From Rhizobium sp. Q54 (lineage in GTDB: Bacteria; Pseudomonadota; Alphaproteobacteria; UBA828): DNA of 64,000 nucleotides. Of this stretch, positions 28,673 to 39,544 are shown in pieces. Position numbers and translations under genes: made by a program. The stretch is from positions 1 to 64,000 of the forward strand of contig CAMDDO010000005.1 in assembly GCA_945892755.1 (NCBI GenBank), read 5' to 3'. Under the pieces are notes generated by a model. The model was not told the DNA's origin. It did no database searches and saw only the letters and a list, made by a program, of their open reading frames with translations. How positions within the stretch are numbered: the first letter of the stretch is position 1; each line of letters begins with the position of its first letter.

Positions 28673-30259
28673 TCAGTGCCGGAAATGACGCATCCCGGTG
28701 AACACCATGGCGAGGCCTTTCTCGTCGGCGGCCGCGATCACTTCGGCGTCGCGCACGGAGCCACCCGGTTGTATCACCGCCGTCGCGCCCGCCTCGGCTG
28801 CGGCGAGCAACCCATCCGCGAAGGGGAAGAAGGCGTCCGACGCCACCACCGAGCCGAGCGCTAGCGATTGAGTCAGGCCCTGCGCCTTCGCCGCTTCGCC
28901 GGCCTTATGCGCCGCGATGCGGGACGAATCGACCCGGCTCATCTGGCCCGCGCCGATGCCGATCGTCGCGCCATCCTTGGCATAGACGATCGCGTTCGAT
29001 TTGACATGCTTCGCCACGCGGAACGCGAATAGCAAATCCGCCAGTTCGCGCGCGCTCGGCTTGCGCTTGGTGACCACTTTGAGATCGCCGAGCCCGATCC
29101 GCCCAGCATCGCGTTGTTGCACCAAATAGCCGCCGGCCAGGGCGCGCAATTCAAGCCCGCGCGCCGTCGGGTCGGGCAGGCCGCCAGTCAGCAACAGGCG
29201 GAGATTGGCTTTGGCGGCCAGCGCCGCGCGCGCCTCGTCATCGGCCTCCGGCGCCACGATCACCTCGACGAACAATTTGGCGATCTCGGCCGCCACCGCG
29301 CCGTCGAGTTTGCGGTTGGACGCGACGATCCCACCAAACGCGCTGACCGGGTCGCAGGCGAGCGCCTTTTTGTAGGCTTCGACCAGCGTGGCGCCGAGCG
29401 CCACGCCGCACGGATTGGCGTGCTTGATGATGGCGATTGCCGGCTGATCGAACTCGGCGACCAACTCGAACGCGGCATTGGTGTCGTTCAGATTGTTATA
29501 GCTGAGCTCCTTGCCTTGCACCTGCGTCGCCGTCGCGACGCCCGACCGCGCCTCGCCGCTCACATAGAACGCCGCCTTCTGGTGCGGGTTCTCGCCATAG
29601 CGAAGCGTCTGCTTGAGCGTGGCGCCGATAGCGAAGCGCTTGGGGAACGGCTCGTCGATCACGCCGCTGAACCATCGGCTGATCGCCGCGTCATAGCTCG
29701 CGGTGCGGGCGAAGGCGCGCGCGGCGAGACGCTTTCGTAGCTCAAGCGTGGTCGCGCCGCCATGGGCCGTCATCTCGGCCATCACGGCGGCATAATCCTC
29801 GGGCTCCACGACAATCGTCACATCGCCATGGTTCTTGGCGGCGGCGCGAATGAGGGCCGGCCCGCCAATATCGATATTCTCGATGCACGCGTCGAACACC
29901 GCGCCCTTCGCGACCGTCGCCTCGAATGGATAAAGGTTCACCACCACGAGATCGATCGGCTGAATGCCGTGATCCTTCATCGCGGCCCGGTGCGCCGCCT
30001 TGCCGCGCTCGGCCAAGATGCCGCCATGGATCATCGGGTGCAGGGTTTTCACCCGCCCGTCCATGATCTCCGGAAAGCCGGTATGCGCCGACACGTCGGT
30101 GACCTTGATCCCCTCGGCCTGCAACGCCTTTGCCGTGCCGCCGGTGGATATGATCTCGACGCCTTGGTGGCTCAAGAACCGCGCAAACTCAAGGAGCCCG
30201 GTCTTGTCGGAAACGGAGACGAGGGCGCGGGCGATGGGCGGGCCTTTGTCGAGAGGCAT
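28673..30259 (-). CDS. purH: Bifunctional AICAR formyltransferase/IMP cyclohydrolase
   Basis: [58 protein letters not shown]. Confidence 0.96.
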   Translation of the reverse strand: MPLDKGPPIARALVSVSDKTGLLEFARFLSHQGVEIISTGGTAKALQAEGIKVTDVSAHTGFPEIMDGRVKTLHPMIHGGILAERGKAAHRAAMKDHGIQPIDLVVVNLYPFEATVAKGAVFDACIENIDIGGPALIRAAAKNHGDVTIVVEPEDYAAVMAEMTAHGGATTLELRKRLAARAFARTASYDAAISRWFSGVIDEPFPKRFAIGATLKQTLRYGENPHQKAAFYVSGEARSGVATATQVQGKELSYNNLNDTNAAFELVAEFDQPAIAIIKHANPCGVALGATLVEAYKKALACDPVSAFGGIVASNRKLDGAVAAEIAKLFVEVIVAPEADDEARAALAAKANLRLLLTGGLPDPTARGLELRALAGGYLVQQRDAGRIGLGDLKVVTKRKPSARELADLLFAFRVAKHVKSNAIVYAKDGATIGIGAGQMSRVDSSRIAAHKAGEAAKAQGLTQSLALGSVVASDAFFPFADGLLAAAEAGATAVIQPGGSVRDAEVIAAADEKGLAMVFTGMRHFRH

Positions 30260-32157
30260 CAGGTCGCCGCCCGTTTCGTCGTCTCATCCGCGCGATACTC
30301 GGGCACGAGCGCGTTGATCAAAGCGAGCGTGCGGGGCGTCAGACCGGCGCGGGCGGCGGCGCCGAGCTCGTCGACCTGGCGTGCCACCAGCGCCGCGTCG
30401 AGCGGCCTCGAAATGGCGCGGTACAGCCCGGCGAGGCCGGCATCGCCTTGCCGTTCACTGTCGTGGAACAGGGCCTCGTGCAGCTTCTCGCCGGCGCGAA
30501 GTCCGGTGAACTGAATCGCGATGTCACGCTCGGGCTGGCGCCCGGCCAAGCGGATCATCTGGCGCGCAAGGTCGGCGATCCTGATCGGTGCGCCCATGTC
30601 GAGCACGAAGATCGAAGGCTCGGCCTCGCGCGCGCCGAGCGCCGAGGCCTGTAGTACTAGCTCGACCGCCTCGCGCGTGGTCATGAAAAAGCGCGTGACG
30701 TCGGGGTGCGTCACGGTCACCGGCCCACCCGCCGCGATCTGGCGCTGGAACAGCGGCACGACCGAACCTGACGAGCCCAGCACATTGCCGAAGCGTACAA
30801 TAATGAAGTGCGTGCGTCGGCGCGCGTCGCGGTCGGCGCCCTTGGATTGGCAGTAGGATTCGGCGATGCGCTTGGTCGCGCCCATCACGCTCAAGGGGTC
30901 GACCGCCTTGTCGGTCGAGATCAGCACCATCGCGCCAACGCCCGCTTCGACGCAGGCATCGGCCACGTTCTTGGTGCCCATCACATTGGTCAGCACGCCC
31001 TCATTCGGATTGTCCTCGACGATCGGCACATGCTTGAGCGCGGCGGCATGGAACACGAGATCGGGCCGCTCGCGCGCGAAGATGGCGTCGAGCCGCGCGC
31101 GCTCGCGCACATCGGCGATCAGCGCGGCGCGGGGCAGAGTCGGAAAACCGGCCTGCAGCTCGGCGTCGATGGCATAGAGGTTGAACTCGCTATTGTCGAG
31201 CAGCACGAGACGCGCCGGACCATAGGACGCGATCTGGCGCACCAATTCGGCGCCGATCGTGCCGCCGGCCCCGGTCACGCAGACGCGCCTGCCCAGGATC
31301 AAGGCCTTCATGCCGGCGCGGTCAAGCACGGTTTGCGGCCGTCCCAGCAGGTCTTCGATCGCGATCGGCTTCAACTCGATCGTCTGCGCCTGGCCGGTTC
31401 TGAAATCGGTCAGGCGCGGCAGGCGTGCGAAGCTGAGCCCAAAGCCGTCGGCCACCTCGAGCAGCCGGCGGACCCGCTCGGGCGCGACGCGCTCGTCGGC
31501 CAGAATCAGCCTTTGCGGCCTCAGGCCATGGCGTCTGAGCTTGCGCAAGGCATCGGGCAGATTGTCGAGTCTGCCGAACACGCGCACGCCACGAATATGC
31601 AGCCCCCTCTTGGTCGGGTCGTCGTCGAGTAGACCGACCACGCGATAGCCGCTCGAAGCGCCGCTCTGAGTCGAGCGAATGAACTCGTCGGCCGCCGCGC
31701 CGGCGCCGACCAGCAGCACCGGCACGCGCCCGCCTTCGGTGCGCTCGAGGAGGCCCGACACGCTGCGCTCGACAAACGCGCGATAGGCGACGCGCGGCCC
31801 GATCAGCAGCAGGAGCAGAATGATCCAGATGATGATCAGGCTCGAGCGCGGGAACGATTCGAGCCTCGTGATCGCGAACAGGGCGGGGAGGAAGATCAGG
31901 ATGACAAGGCTCGCCGCCTTGACCAGCTCGATCACGTCGCGCAGCGAAACATAACGCCAGAGCGAGCGGTAGATGCGCGTGCGCCAGAACACGATCGCCG
32001 CGATGCCGGTAAAGAGCAGCAGGCCCTCGAGCAGGAACGGGCCGGATTCGCGCCAGAAATCATCCGAGCCCCGGCGCAGCAAGAGGCCAAGCACGAACGC
32101 GCCGGCCGCCACCATCACGTCATGAGCGGCAACGACATAGGTACGGTTCAGACGCAA
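30259..32157 (-). CDS. Membrane nucleotide-sugar 4,6-dehydratase/epimerase (CapD/FlaA1/PglF family)
   Basis: Four N-terminal TM segments; [65 protein letters not shown]. Confidence 0.9.
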   Translation of the reverse strand: MRLNRTYVVAAHDVMVAAGAFVLGLLLRRGSDDFWRESGPFLLEGLLLFTGIAAIVFWRTRIYRSLWRYVSLRDVIELVKAASLVILIFLPALFAITRLESFPRSSLIIIWIILLLLLIGPRVAYRAFVERSVSGLLERTEGGRVPVLLVGAGAAADEFIRSTQSGASSGYRVVGLLDDDPTKRGLHIRGVRVFGRLDNLPDALRKLRRHGLRPQRLILADERVAPERVRRLLEVADGFGLSFARLPRLTDFRTGQAQTIELKPIAIEDLLGRPQTVLDRAGMKALILGRRVCVTGAGGTIGAELVRQIASYGPARLVLLDNSEFNLYAIDAELQAGFPTLPRAALIADVRERARLDAIFARERPDLVFHAAALKHVPIVEDNPNEGVLTNVMGTKNVADACVEAGVGAMVLISTDKAVDPLSVMGATKRIAESYCQSKGADRDARRRTHFIIVRFGNVLGSSGSVVPLFQRQIAAGGPVTVTHPDVTRFFMTTREAVELVLQASALGAREAEPSIFVLDMGAPIRIADLARQMIRLAGRQPERDIAIQFTGLRAGEKLHEALFHDSERQGDAGLAGLYRAISRPLDAALVARQVDELGAAARAGLTPRTLALINALVPEYRADETTKRAAT

Positions 32158-32170
32158 GTCGGCATCCCCG

Positions 32171-33205
32171 TCAACGGTACTCCGAGAGCCTTAGAGCGCG
32201 GGCAAAATACCACAGAAGCACGACGACGATGAGCGCCGCGCCACCGAGCGCGGCAAAGGAGGAAAGCGTCCCCGCGGTCGACACGAAGGCGAGTCCGATC
32301 AATCCCAGATTGAACAAGCAAATCCAAATCACCGTGGCCTGATGGCTCATGCCGCTGCGCACCGCGCGCTGATAGAAATGTTCGCGGTGCGCCTCCCAGA
32401 CCTTCTCGCCGCGCCGCAGCCTGAGCGCGAGCGTCAAGGTCGCGTCGCCCAGATAATAGGCCGGCAGGATCAGCGCCGCGGCCCAAAAGCCCTGTGTCGC
32501 GATCCCGAGCAAGAGCCAGCCGAGCAAATAGCCGAGCGGCACGCTGCCGACGTCACCCAGGAAAATCCGCGCCTTCTGCCAGTTCCAAACCAGGAACCCG
32601 ATCGATCCGCCGATCAGCACGAGGCCAATCGCACCGAACGGAAAAAGCGCCGGAACCGCCAGGCACATGACCATGAGGCCGGCACCAATCGACGCGGTCT
32701 CGGCGCCAGCCAGGCCGTCAATGCCATCCATGAAATTGAACGCGTTGATGAACCAAAGCCAAGCCGCCGCTGCGATCGCCCAATCGAGCCAGTGCGGCAG
32801 GAGTCCCTGAAAGATCAGCCCGGGCGGCGGCAGGGTGAAGAGGCCGACGACGACCCAGCCGAATTGGGCGAGGAGGCGGGTGAACGGGCTCAGGCCGCGC
32901 CGGTCGTCGAGCCAGGAAACCGCGCCAAGCACGGCCATGCCGACGATCACGATCCAGCCGGCCGGATCGGCGGGGACCGTGTCGGTGATGATCAACGCGG
33001 CGAAGGCGAGGACAATGACCGGGATGAGAGCGAGCCCGGCGCCGCGCGGCGTCGGCACGCTGTGGCTCGAGCGCGCGCCCGGCACGTCGAGTACGGCGTG
33101 CCGGATCAGGACACGACGCAGAGGCCCGATCAGGAGCATGACCGCGGGCAGTGAGCAGGCCGCCGCCGCGCCCGCGATCAACCATTGGTCGGCCGACGCC
33201 ATCAT
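32171..33205 (-). CDS. MraY/WecA-family glycosyl-phosphate transferase (GT4)
   Basis: DVPGARSSHSVPTPRGAGLALIPV; NAFNFMDGIDGLAGAE; ARIFLGDVGSVPLGYLLGWLLL. Confidence 0.9.
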   Translation of the reverse strand: MMASADQWLIAGAAAACSLPAVMLLIGPLRRVLIRHAVLDVPGARSSHSVPTPRGAGLALIPVIVLAFAALIITDTVPADPAGWIVIVGMAVLGAVSWLDDRRGLSPFTRLLAQFGWVVVGLFTLPPPGLIFQGLLPHWLDWAIAAAAWLWFINAFNFMDGIDGLAGAETASIGAGLMVMCLAVPALFPFGAIGLVLIGGSIGFLVWNWQKARIFLGDVGSVPLGYLLGWLLLGIATQGFWAAALILPAYYLGDATLTLALRLRRGEKVWEAHREHFYQRAVRSGMSHQATVIWICLFNLGLIGLAFVSTAGTLSSFAALGGAALIVVVLLWYFARALRLSEYR

Positions 33206-33276
33206 CTCATTACGCCCTTTCGCCGCATCCGCTATGCTCGCCCGCCTTTGCCCCGCCAGCCCGGCCACGCGAAACC

Positions 33277-33951
33277 ATGCCAGATCACGACGAATCCTCG
33301 CGCCGCCGCTTTGGCTGGCATGCCTACTACAGCGAGAAGCGTATCGTCCACCAATGGCTGCAGGTCGAGCTACTGCGCACCCTGCCGGTCGCCCAGGTGC
33401 TTGAGATCGGGCCCTATTTCGGCCTGGTCACCGCCATACTGAGCAATGCCGGCTATCGGGTCGCGACGCTTGATATCGAAGGCGACGGCCCGCGTCACGG
33501 GGCGCTGCGCCATATCCGCGCCGATGTGCGCCATTTGGACCCGGCAAGCCTGCACGGCTTCGATGCCATTCTGTGCTGCGAGACGCTTGAGCATTTGCCG
33601 TTCGCCGACATTCCGGGCGTGCTCGGCGCGTTTCATCAAACCGGCGCGCCCTTTCTCGTGCTCTCGGTGCCCTATGATGGCCCGCAGCTCGGCTTCTCGC
33701 TCTACCTCAATCCGCATCAATGGCCGCGCCTCAAATTCTTCCGCAAAGTCCATTTCCTGCGCCGCTTCCCGAAGCCCCGGTCAGACGCCTGGGAGAACCA
33801 CCGCTGGGAGATCGGCTATCGCGATTATCCATTGCGAAAACTGATCCGCGCCGTCGAGGCGGCAGGCTATCGGGTGCTCCGCCGCGAATTCACCAGCGGC
33901 ACGCGCGCGGTGTTCGTGGTCTGCGAGCGCCTCGCTCATCCCCGCCCATAG
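33277..33951 (+). CDS. Class-I SAM-dependent methyltransferase
   Basis: QVLEIGPYFGLVTAILSNAGYRVATLDIEGD; FDAILCCETLEHLPF. Confidence 0.8.
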   Translation: MPDHDESSRRRFGWHAYYSEKRIVHQWLQVELLRTLPVAQVLEIGPYFGLVTAILSNAGYRVATLDIEGDGPRHGALRHIRADVRHLDPASLHGFDAILCCETLEHLPFADIPGVLGAFHQTGAPFLVLSVPYDGPQLGFSLYLNPHQWPRLKFFRKVHFLRRFPKPRSDAWENHRWEIGYRDYPLRKLIRAVEAAGYRVLRREFTSGTRAVFVVCERLAHPRP

Positions 33952-35651
33952 ACCGCGCGTTCGGTCGCGACATAGTCGATGCGATCGTCCAAGAGCGCGC
34001 GGGCGCATTCCGCCGGCGTGTTGATGATCGGCTCCTCGTGCACATTGAAGCTGGTATTGATCATCACCGGCAGGCCGGTCAGCGCCTTGAAGCGCGCCAC
34101 GATGTCGTAATAGGTCGGGTTCGCCGCGCGCTCGATCAATTGCGGCCGCGCCGTGCCGTCGACATGAACCACCGCCGGAATGCGCTTTCGCCACTCGTCG
34201 CGCACGGCGCAGGTGATGGTCATGAAGCGCGCGGCATAGCGCGACGCGGCGGGCAAACGGAACACCGCATCGGCATCCTCGGCCGCGACCACCGGCGCGA
34301 ACGGCATGAATTCCGAGCGCGCCAGGCGCCGATTGAGTGAATCATTGATCCCCGAATCGGCCGGTGAGCCAAGAATCGTCCGTGCGCCGAGCGCGCGCGG
34401 GCCGTATTCCATGCCCTTGGTATAGAGCGCCACCACCTTGCTGGCGGCGCACAATTCCGCGGCCAACCGCACCGGCTCGTCGCCGATTTGCTTGAGCCCT
34501 GGCGCCGCCGCGATCATCTCATCCGCCGCAGCGCCGAAGTCGCGGCCGAAATAGAGCTGGTCGAGCTTGTAGCGCCGCGCGAGCCAGGCGTCGAGCCCGT
34601 CGCGCTCCAACAGGAATTGCAGCACGCCGCCGGACGGCAGGCCTTGATCGCTCATCGCCGGATAGACGAACAGTTCGTCCACCCCGGTCTCCTCGGCCAG
34701 GCGTTGATTGAGCCTGACGTTCGCAAACACGCCGCCGGCGAGGCCGAGCTTGGTCACTCGATGGCGCGCGAGCAGGCGTTTGACCGATTGCAGAATGAAA
34801 TGCTCGAGCGCGGCTTGGATCGAGGCCGCCATGTCCTCGCGCGACACCCTTTGTGCGGTCTCGTCCATGAACCGCTTGAGATCGGGGTTGGAGGCGAAGT
34901 CGCTCCTGATCTGCCCGGCATCGTCGACCGTGAAATGCGCCGCGATTGACTCGAACGCGGCGGGCTTGCCATAGGCTGCGAGCCCGGTGAGCTTGCCCTC
35001 GTGCCGATTGATGCGAAAGCCAAGGGCCTGGGTCGCGTAGCCATAGGCGAGGCCGAGGCTGTCGATTCGCATCGGGTGCGTCAGCGCGTCATCGCCGCCG
35101 TAAAGCGTATCGATGCGCCCGTTCTGAAAAACGCGGTGGCTGTATTGCACATTGTCGCCCCCGCCATCGGCGGTATAGAGCAGCGCCTCCGACCAATCGG
35201 TGTGGAAGAGGGTCGGTAGCGCGTGCGCCAGATGGTGGTTGAAGAAGCGCACGCGGCAATCGGGACGGAAGCCGTGCTCGACCAGGAACGTCTCGTGCCG
35301 GAAGATCGCCTCCGAATCGGTGCGCTTCGCCAGCATCAGCTCGCGCTCCATGCTCTTGTGCTTTTCGCGGCCGATCGCCTGGCGCACCAGCCCCTCGACC
35401 AGCCGGCCGCCGCCAAAGTGGTTGTAGTATCGCCAAGGGAAGGGACCGCGGCCGAGCACCACCGCGTCGACCTTGTGCCGAGCGCTGCGCGCGATCGCGA
35501 GGCACTCGTCGATCGCTTCCTCCGGCACGCGGCCGCCATCGATCTTGCGCCGGGTCAAGCGCTCGAGCGCAACCGCCGCGATCATGCGGTAGTCGTCGAA
35601 CAGACAGGCCGAGGCTTCGTGATAGCCGGAATGCACGCCGAGGATGAGCAT
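33936..35651 (-). CDS. NodU/CmcH-family carbamoyltransferase
   Basis: MLILGVHSGYHEASACLFDDYRMIAAVALERLTRRKIDGG; EGKLTGLAAYGKP; LAGGVFANVRLNQRLAE; ALGARTILGSPAD. Start revised from 35975. Confidence 0.9.
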   Translation of the reverse strand: MLILGVHSGYHEASACLFDDYRMIAAVALERLTRRKIDGGRVPEEAIDECLAIARSARHKVDAVVLGRGPFPWRYYNHFGGGRLVEGLVRQAIGREKHKSMERELMLAKRTDSEAIFRHETFLVEHGFRPDCRVRFFNHHLAHALPTLFHTDWSEALLYTADGGGDNVQYSHRVFQNGRIDTLYGGDDALTHPMRIDSLGLAYGYATQALGFRINRHEGKLTGLAAYGKPAAFESIAAHFTVDDAGQIRSDFASNPDLKRFMDETAQRVSREDMAASIQAALEHFILQSVKRLLARHRVTKLGLAGGVFANVRLNQRLAEETGVDELFVYPAMSDQGLPSGGVLQFLLERDGLDAWLARRYKLDQLYFGRDFGAAADEMIAAAPGLKQIGDEPVRLAAELCAASKVVALYTKGMEYGPRALGARTILGSPADSGINDSLNRRLARSEFMPFAPVVAAEDADAVFRLPAASRYAARFMTITCAVRDEWRKRIPAVVHVDGTARPQLIERAANPTYYDIVARFKALTGLPVMINTSFNVHEEPIINTPAECARALLDDRIDYVATERAVYGRG

Positions 35652-36062
35652 GGAACCGATGCGGCGCGGGTGAAAGTCGCGCGGACCGTAAGGCCCGGGC
35701 CCGGTCGCGTCAATCGCACCAGATCGGTGGCCGCACGGGTTTCCGTTTGCCAAGGCGGCGCAAATGCCGAATTGTTGGTCTCGCCGATCGGGCGATCGGA
35801 GACCGTTGGGATCGGGCTGTGGCGCGCCGCGATGCGGGAAATATCTCGCAGAGCGCCAATCACCGTTCGGTCCAGCTGGCCATGATGAAGGGCCGCCATA
35901 CGATTCCGCTCTGCGCGCGCTGCGACAATCTGATGTGGGCGAACCCATCACGCATCGCCAGGGCGCTGGCGACAAAGAATTTTACCGCCGGTTGACTATC
36001 GACGCGTCGCTCGGGTTCGGACACAAGGCGATCACGATGACGACGCACCCTTTTGGGCTCTA

Positions 36063-37457
36063 ATGCGCTGGCGATCGGCGCGAGCCGATGCTAAGCAGGC
36101 GCCGGCAGAGTCGCGCGCCGCGAGGAACCCAGGAGTGGCGGTCGAGTCGAACGATACGTACGAAAGGCTCGCGCCGCCCTGGCGCATTGTGCTCCTCGTC
36201 AGCGGTGGGCTGATCGGGGTTGGCGTGCCGCTCCTGATCTCGGGCCAAACCACGGAAGCGGTCGCTCTTGCGCTTGGGCTCGTGCTCATGCTGGCCGCGC
36301 CCGGGCGCGTTATCTTGTTGCGAGCCGTCGCCGAGACATTGACGAGCAGGCTCGGTCTCGCGGCCGCGCTCATGTTCTTGGCCTGGGTGCCATCGCTTGG
36401 CCTTTCACTCTCGCCAATGCATTCCCTCGCGATCTGGGGACGCTCGATCGGCCTGATGCTGGCAGCCGCATTGATCGCGTGCTTTTTCGCGCGCTCGGCG
36501 GTCGCACGCGACGTCGCGGCGAAAGCCCTGGTGATCGGCGCGCTTGGCTGCGGAGCCCTCGCGCTGATCGGTCTTGCCGGCGGCTCGCCGCTTCTCGCGC
36601 TGTTTCGTGGCCAACCCTTTCAAACGTTCGAAGTCGTCCATTTTGTCAAATATTACGCGTCGACCGTCGTTTGCCTCGTGCCGGTCGTTCTGTTCCTTGG
36701 GCATAGGCTCGGTGGCGCGTGGCGGCGTTCGTCCTGGTTCTACCCGCCGATGGCGCTCGCGATCGGGCTATTGCTTGGGAGCGGCGCGTTCGTCTTGGGC
36801 TTGATCGCGGCCGCCGTGGTCGGTGGCCTCGTCTGGCTCGGCGGCCTGCGCGGGCTTCGCCTCCCGGCGCTTGCCGTGCTGGCGTTGCTGGTCGCGCTGG
36901 TCCTGGCCGGACTCGGCTATATGTTCGCGCACGCGCCGCCGCCTCCGTCGCCCGAACTGATCGTCGATGGCCGCTTTGACGGCCCGATCGTCACGACGCT
37001 GCCGCTCTGGCTGGTCGACGCGCACCGCCAGCAAATTTGGGGTTTCTCACTTCAGGCCGCGCTCGATGCACCGTGGTTCGGTCACGGGCTCGATCAATCG
37101 AATTATGTGCCGAACGCCGATGCCAGGATCACCCTGTTCAATCAGGCGTTCGTGCCGGGGCATCCGCACAACTGGCTGATCGAATTGCTTGTCGACTCCG
37201 GATTCGTCGGGCTGATCGCCACGCTCGGCGCACTGAGCGTGCTCATAGCGTATTGGTTTGGCATCGCGCGAAACAACCGCCTGCTCGGGGCGGCGGGGCT
37301 CGGTCTCACCGCCGCGTATTTCGCGTCCTCGCTGCTGAATTTCTCGTTCTGGCTGACATGGTGGCAGTCCGAGTTCTTGGTGCTCAGCGCGATGCTGATT
37401 GCCCATGCGCCGCGCTCGCGCCGCGCCGCGCTCGCCAATCAAGCAGCGCAAGAATGA
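36063..37457 (+). CDS. Polytopic membrane protein, Wzy/O-antigen ligase-like
   Basis: Many hydrophobic segments; ...APWFGHGLDQSN...FVPGHPHNWLIELLVDSGFVGLIATLGALSVL. Confidence 0.78.
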   Translation: MRWRSARADAKQAPAESRAARNPGVAVESNDTYERLAPPWRIVLLVSGGLIGVGVPLLISGQTTEAVALALGLVLMLAAPGRVILLRAVAETLTSRLGLAAALMFLAWVPSLGLSLSPMHSLAIWGRSIGLMLAAALIACFFARSAVARDVAAKALVIGALGCGALALIGLAGGSPLLALFRGQPFQTFEVVHFVKYYASTVVCLVPVVLFLGHRLGGAWRRSSWFYPPMALAIGLLLGSGAFVLGLIAAAVVGGLVWLGGLRGLRLPALAVLALLVALVLAGLGYMFAHAPPPPSPELIVDGRFDGPIVTTLPLWLVDAHRQQIWGFSLQAALDAPWFGHGLDQSNYVPNADARITLFNQAFVPGHPHNWLIELLVDSGFVGLIATLGALSVLIAYWFGIARNNRLLGAAGLGLTAAYFASSLLNFSFWLTWWQSEFLVLSAMLIAHAPRSRRAALANQAAQE

Positions 37458-38817
37458 CGATCGCGAGGCCAAGCGCGGCCAGCGGCTCGATCGGCAGGCG
37501 GTATTTGGCCGAGGCAACCGGGCCATTGACCAGCAAGACATAGCCCGCCCACATCAAGAGAACGGCGAGGGAAGCGCGCCGAAGCCGCGCCGAAGCCGCG
37601 CCACGGGCGCGCGCGACAAGCCCGAGACCCAATAGCTCGACCAGGCGGAACGCGATCGCACCGAGGCCGGTCAGCAGCATGACCCAGGCATAAGTCGGGC
37701 TATCGTTGGCGAACAGGAAATGTCGAACCTTGGCGAGCTTGGTCTCTCCCGGCGCGCTGAAAAATCCAGTGCGCGGCAAGGCGCGCATCGGCGGCGAGAC
37801 CAGCGCGGCCGGCGAGAAAAGATTGATCGCGGCGCCGATGATCCACGCCTTCGCGATTGCACCGACGCCAAGCTCGCTCAGCACCTCGCGACCGAGCGCG
37901 TCTCGTTGCCGCGATTGCTCGAACGGGTTTTCGCTTGGCACGGGGTAGCGTGCATCGAAGCGCGCGTTGTTGTCGCGCGCGCCCTGCTCGTGACTCGTGC
38001 CGTCCGCCGCTTCGCGCACCAATGGCGCGATCCAGAGCAGCGAGTGCGTGCCGCCCTGGCTGGTCAGATAGATCGAGCCGTAGGTTCCGAGATTGCGTGC
38101 GAAGATCGGAGCCTGCACGGCCAGGCAGAGCAGCACGACCAGGCTCATGTGCGCGACGCTTCGGCCGACCAGACGAGGATAGGCGTTCCATTGCACGCCG
38201 ACGCCATGGACGACCAGCGCGAGGATGGGCAACAGCAATGCGATCAGCGCGGTCCAGGGCAACAGCATCGTGCGGGTCGAAACGCCAAGTCCAAGCGCCG
38301 CGCCAAGCACGATCGCCGCTCGCCAGTTTGGCCCGCGCAGCCAGAGGAGCGCGCCATAGAGCGCGAGGCAGCAAAACAGGAAGAACACGCTATCGTTCAA
38401 AATAAGGGCGCTGACGACGATTTGTGTCGGATTGAGCGCGGCGACGAGGCCGGCCGGCAGCATGTACCGGCGGTCGAATAGTGCGGCCATCCGCGCGATC
38501 ACGAGGCAGGCCAGCGCATCGAGCACGCCCTGAGTCAGACTTGGAAACAGCGGATCCGAGGCACCGCTGATCATGCGATGCAACGCCAGCCAAATGACGT
38601 AGAGCGGCATGCGCTCGGTCTCGGGCACGAGTCCGCCCTCGACCGGCCGCACGAAATCGCCGTAGCGCACGAAGATTTCACTGAGGCTGAGATAAAGCCC
38701 CGAGTCCTCGCTTTGCAGGCCATCGGGTCCGGCTATCAAGTACATGGCGAGCGCGTAGGCGACTCTGAGCGCCAGGGCGACGCCAAAGATCAACCAGAGC
38801 ACGCGTGCCGTGCTCAT
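37384..38817 (-). CDS. GT39/ArnT-like membrane glycosyltransferase
   Basis: Polytopic; SEDSGLYLSLSEIFVRYGDFVRP; LVAALNPTQIVVSALILNDSVFFLFCCLALY. Confidence 0.75.
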   Translation of the reverse strand: MSTARVLWLIFGVALALRVAYALAMYLIAGPDGLQSEDSGLYLSLSEIFVRYGDFVRPVEGGLVPETERMPLYVIWLALHRMISGASDPLFPSLTQGVLDALACLVIARMAALFDRRYMLPAGLVAALNPTQIVVSALILNDSVFFLFCCLALYGALLWLRGPNWRAAIVLGAALGLGVSTRTMLLPWTALIALLLPILALVVHGVGVQWNAYPRLVGRSVAHMSLVVLLCLAVQAPIFARNLGTYGSIYLTSQGGTHSLLWIAPLVREAADGTSHEQGARDNNARFDARYPVPSENPFEQSRQRDALGREVLSELGVGAIAKAWIIGAAINLFSPAALVSPPMRALPRTGFFSAPGETKLAKVRHFLFANDSPTYAWVMLLTGLGAIAFRLVELLGLGLVARARGAASARLRRASLAVLLMWAGYVLLVNGPVASAKYRLPIEPLAALGLAIVILALLDWRARRGASAAHGQSASR

Positions 38818-39542
38818 GCCTGGCGCTCAAGCGCGACCAAGAGACGAAACGCCATGAACCGCCCGAACAGGGGCAGCAAGGCGTCTTCGACGCGAAGCAG
38901 CGGGCCTACGAGCCAGGCCGGAATCAAGCTGAAGCGGCGATAGCCGCCCGACAACGGATAGGCGAACAGGCTCAGCCTTCGGCGCTCGATCAGCTTGAGC
39001 CGCGGAAAGCGCCGCTCGAAGCGCGCGCGCGCCGGGCCGAACAAAAGGCTCGGGATCGCCTGATTGGCCTCATAGGGGTCGCGGCCCGGCGTCGGCGCAC
39101 CCTCCGGCAAGGGATCGGCCGAAAGCTCGACGGGCTCGTCATGAAACAGACGAAAGACGAGCCGGCTGACCGGCGTGATGCCCGGCTCAATCATGACCAG
39201 GCGCCCGCCCGGCCTCAGCACCCGCTCGGCCTCGGCAAAAAACAGTGGCGGCCGTTCGAGGTGGTGCAGCACATCGAGCATCACGACGTTATCGAAGCTG
39301 CCACTGCGAAATGGCAGACGCTGTGCATCGGCCACAACATCGAGCCAGGGTGCCGGCTGCACATCACTCAGGACCACGTCTTCGAGACATTCGCGCAGCC
39401 AGCCCGTGCCGGCGCCGATCTCGAGCGTGCGGCCGGGCCGCGTGCGCTGGGCCATGCGCCGATAATAGTCGTGATAGATCGCGCGCAGACCCGGCTTGGT
39501 CTGCCACCGTGCGCGATGCGCAAGCAGGATCGAGGCGCCCAA
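38814..39542 (-). CDS. SAM-dependent methyltransferase
   Basis: RTLEIGAGTGWLRECLEDVVLSDVQPAPWLDVVADAQRLPFRSGSFDNVVMLDVLHHLERP. Start uncertain (candidate TTG 39542). Confidence 0.8.
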   Translation of the reverse strand: MGASILLAHRARWQTKPGLRAIYHDYYRRMAQRTRPGRTLEIGAGTGWLRECLEDVVLSDVQPAPWLDVVADAQRLPFRSGSFDNVVMLDVLHHLERPPLFFAEAERVLRPGGRLVMIEPGITPVSRLVFRLFHDEPVELSADPLPEGAPTPGRDPYEANQAIPSLLFGPARARFERRFPRLKLIERRRLSLFAYPLSGGYRRFSLIPAWLVGPLLRVEDALLPLFGRFMAFRLLVALERQA

Positions 39543-39544
39543 GC

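Noticed and set aside
35747-35995. 82-aa plus-strand ORF between the carbamoyltransferase and Wzy-like genes
   Set aside because: Contains CARCDNLMW, but the rest is low-complexity frame noise with no convincing start or RBS.
37577-37602. 12-bp GCCGAAGCCGCG tandem repeat
   Set aside because: Within the GT39-like coding region, encodes an Ala/Arg-rich loop; ordinary GC-rich slippage.
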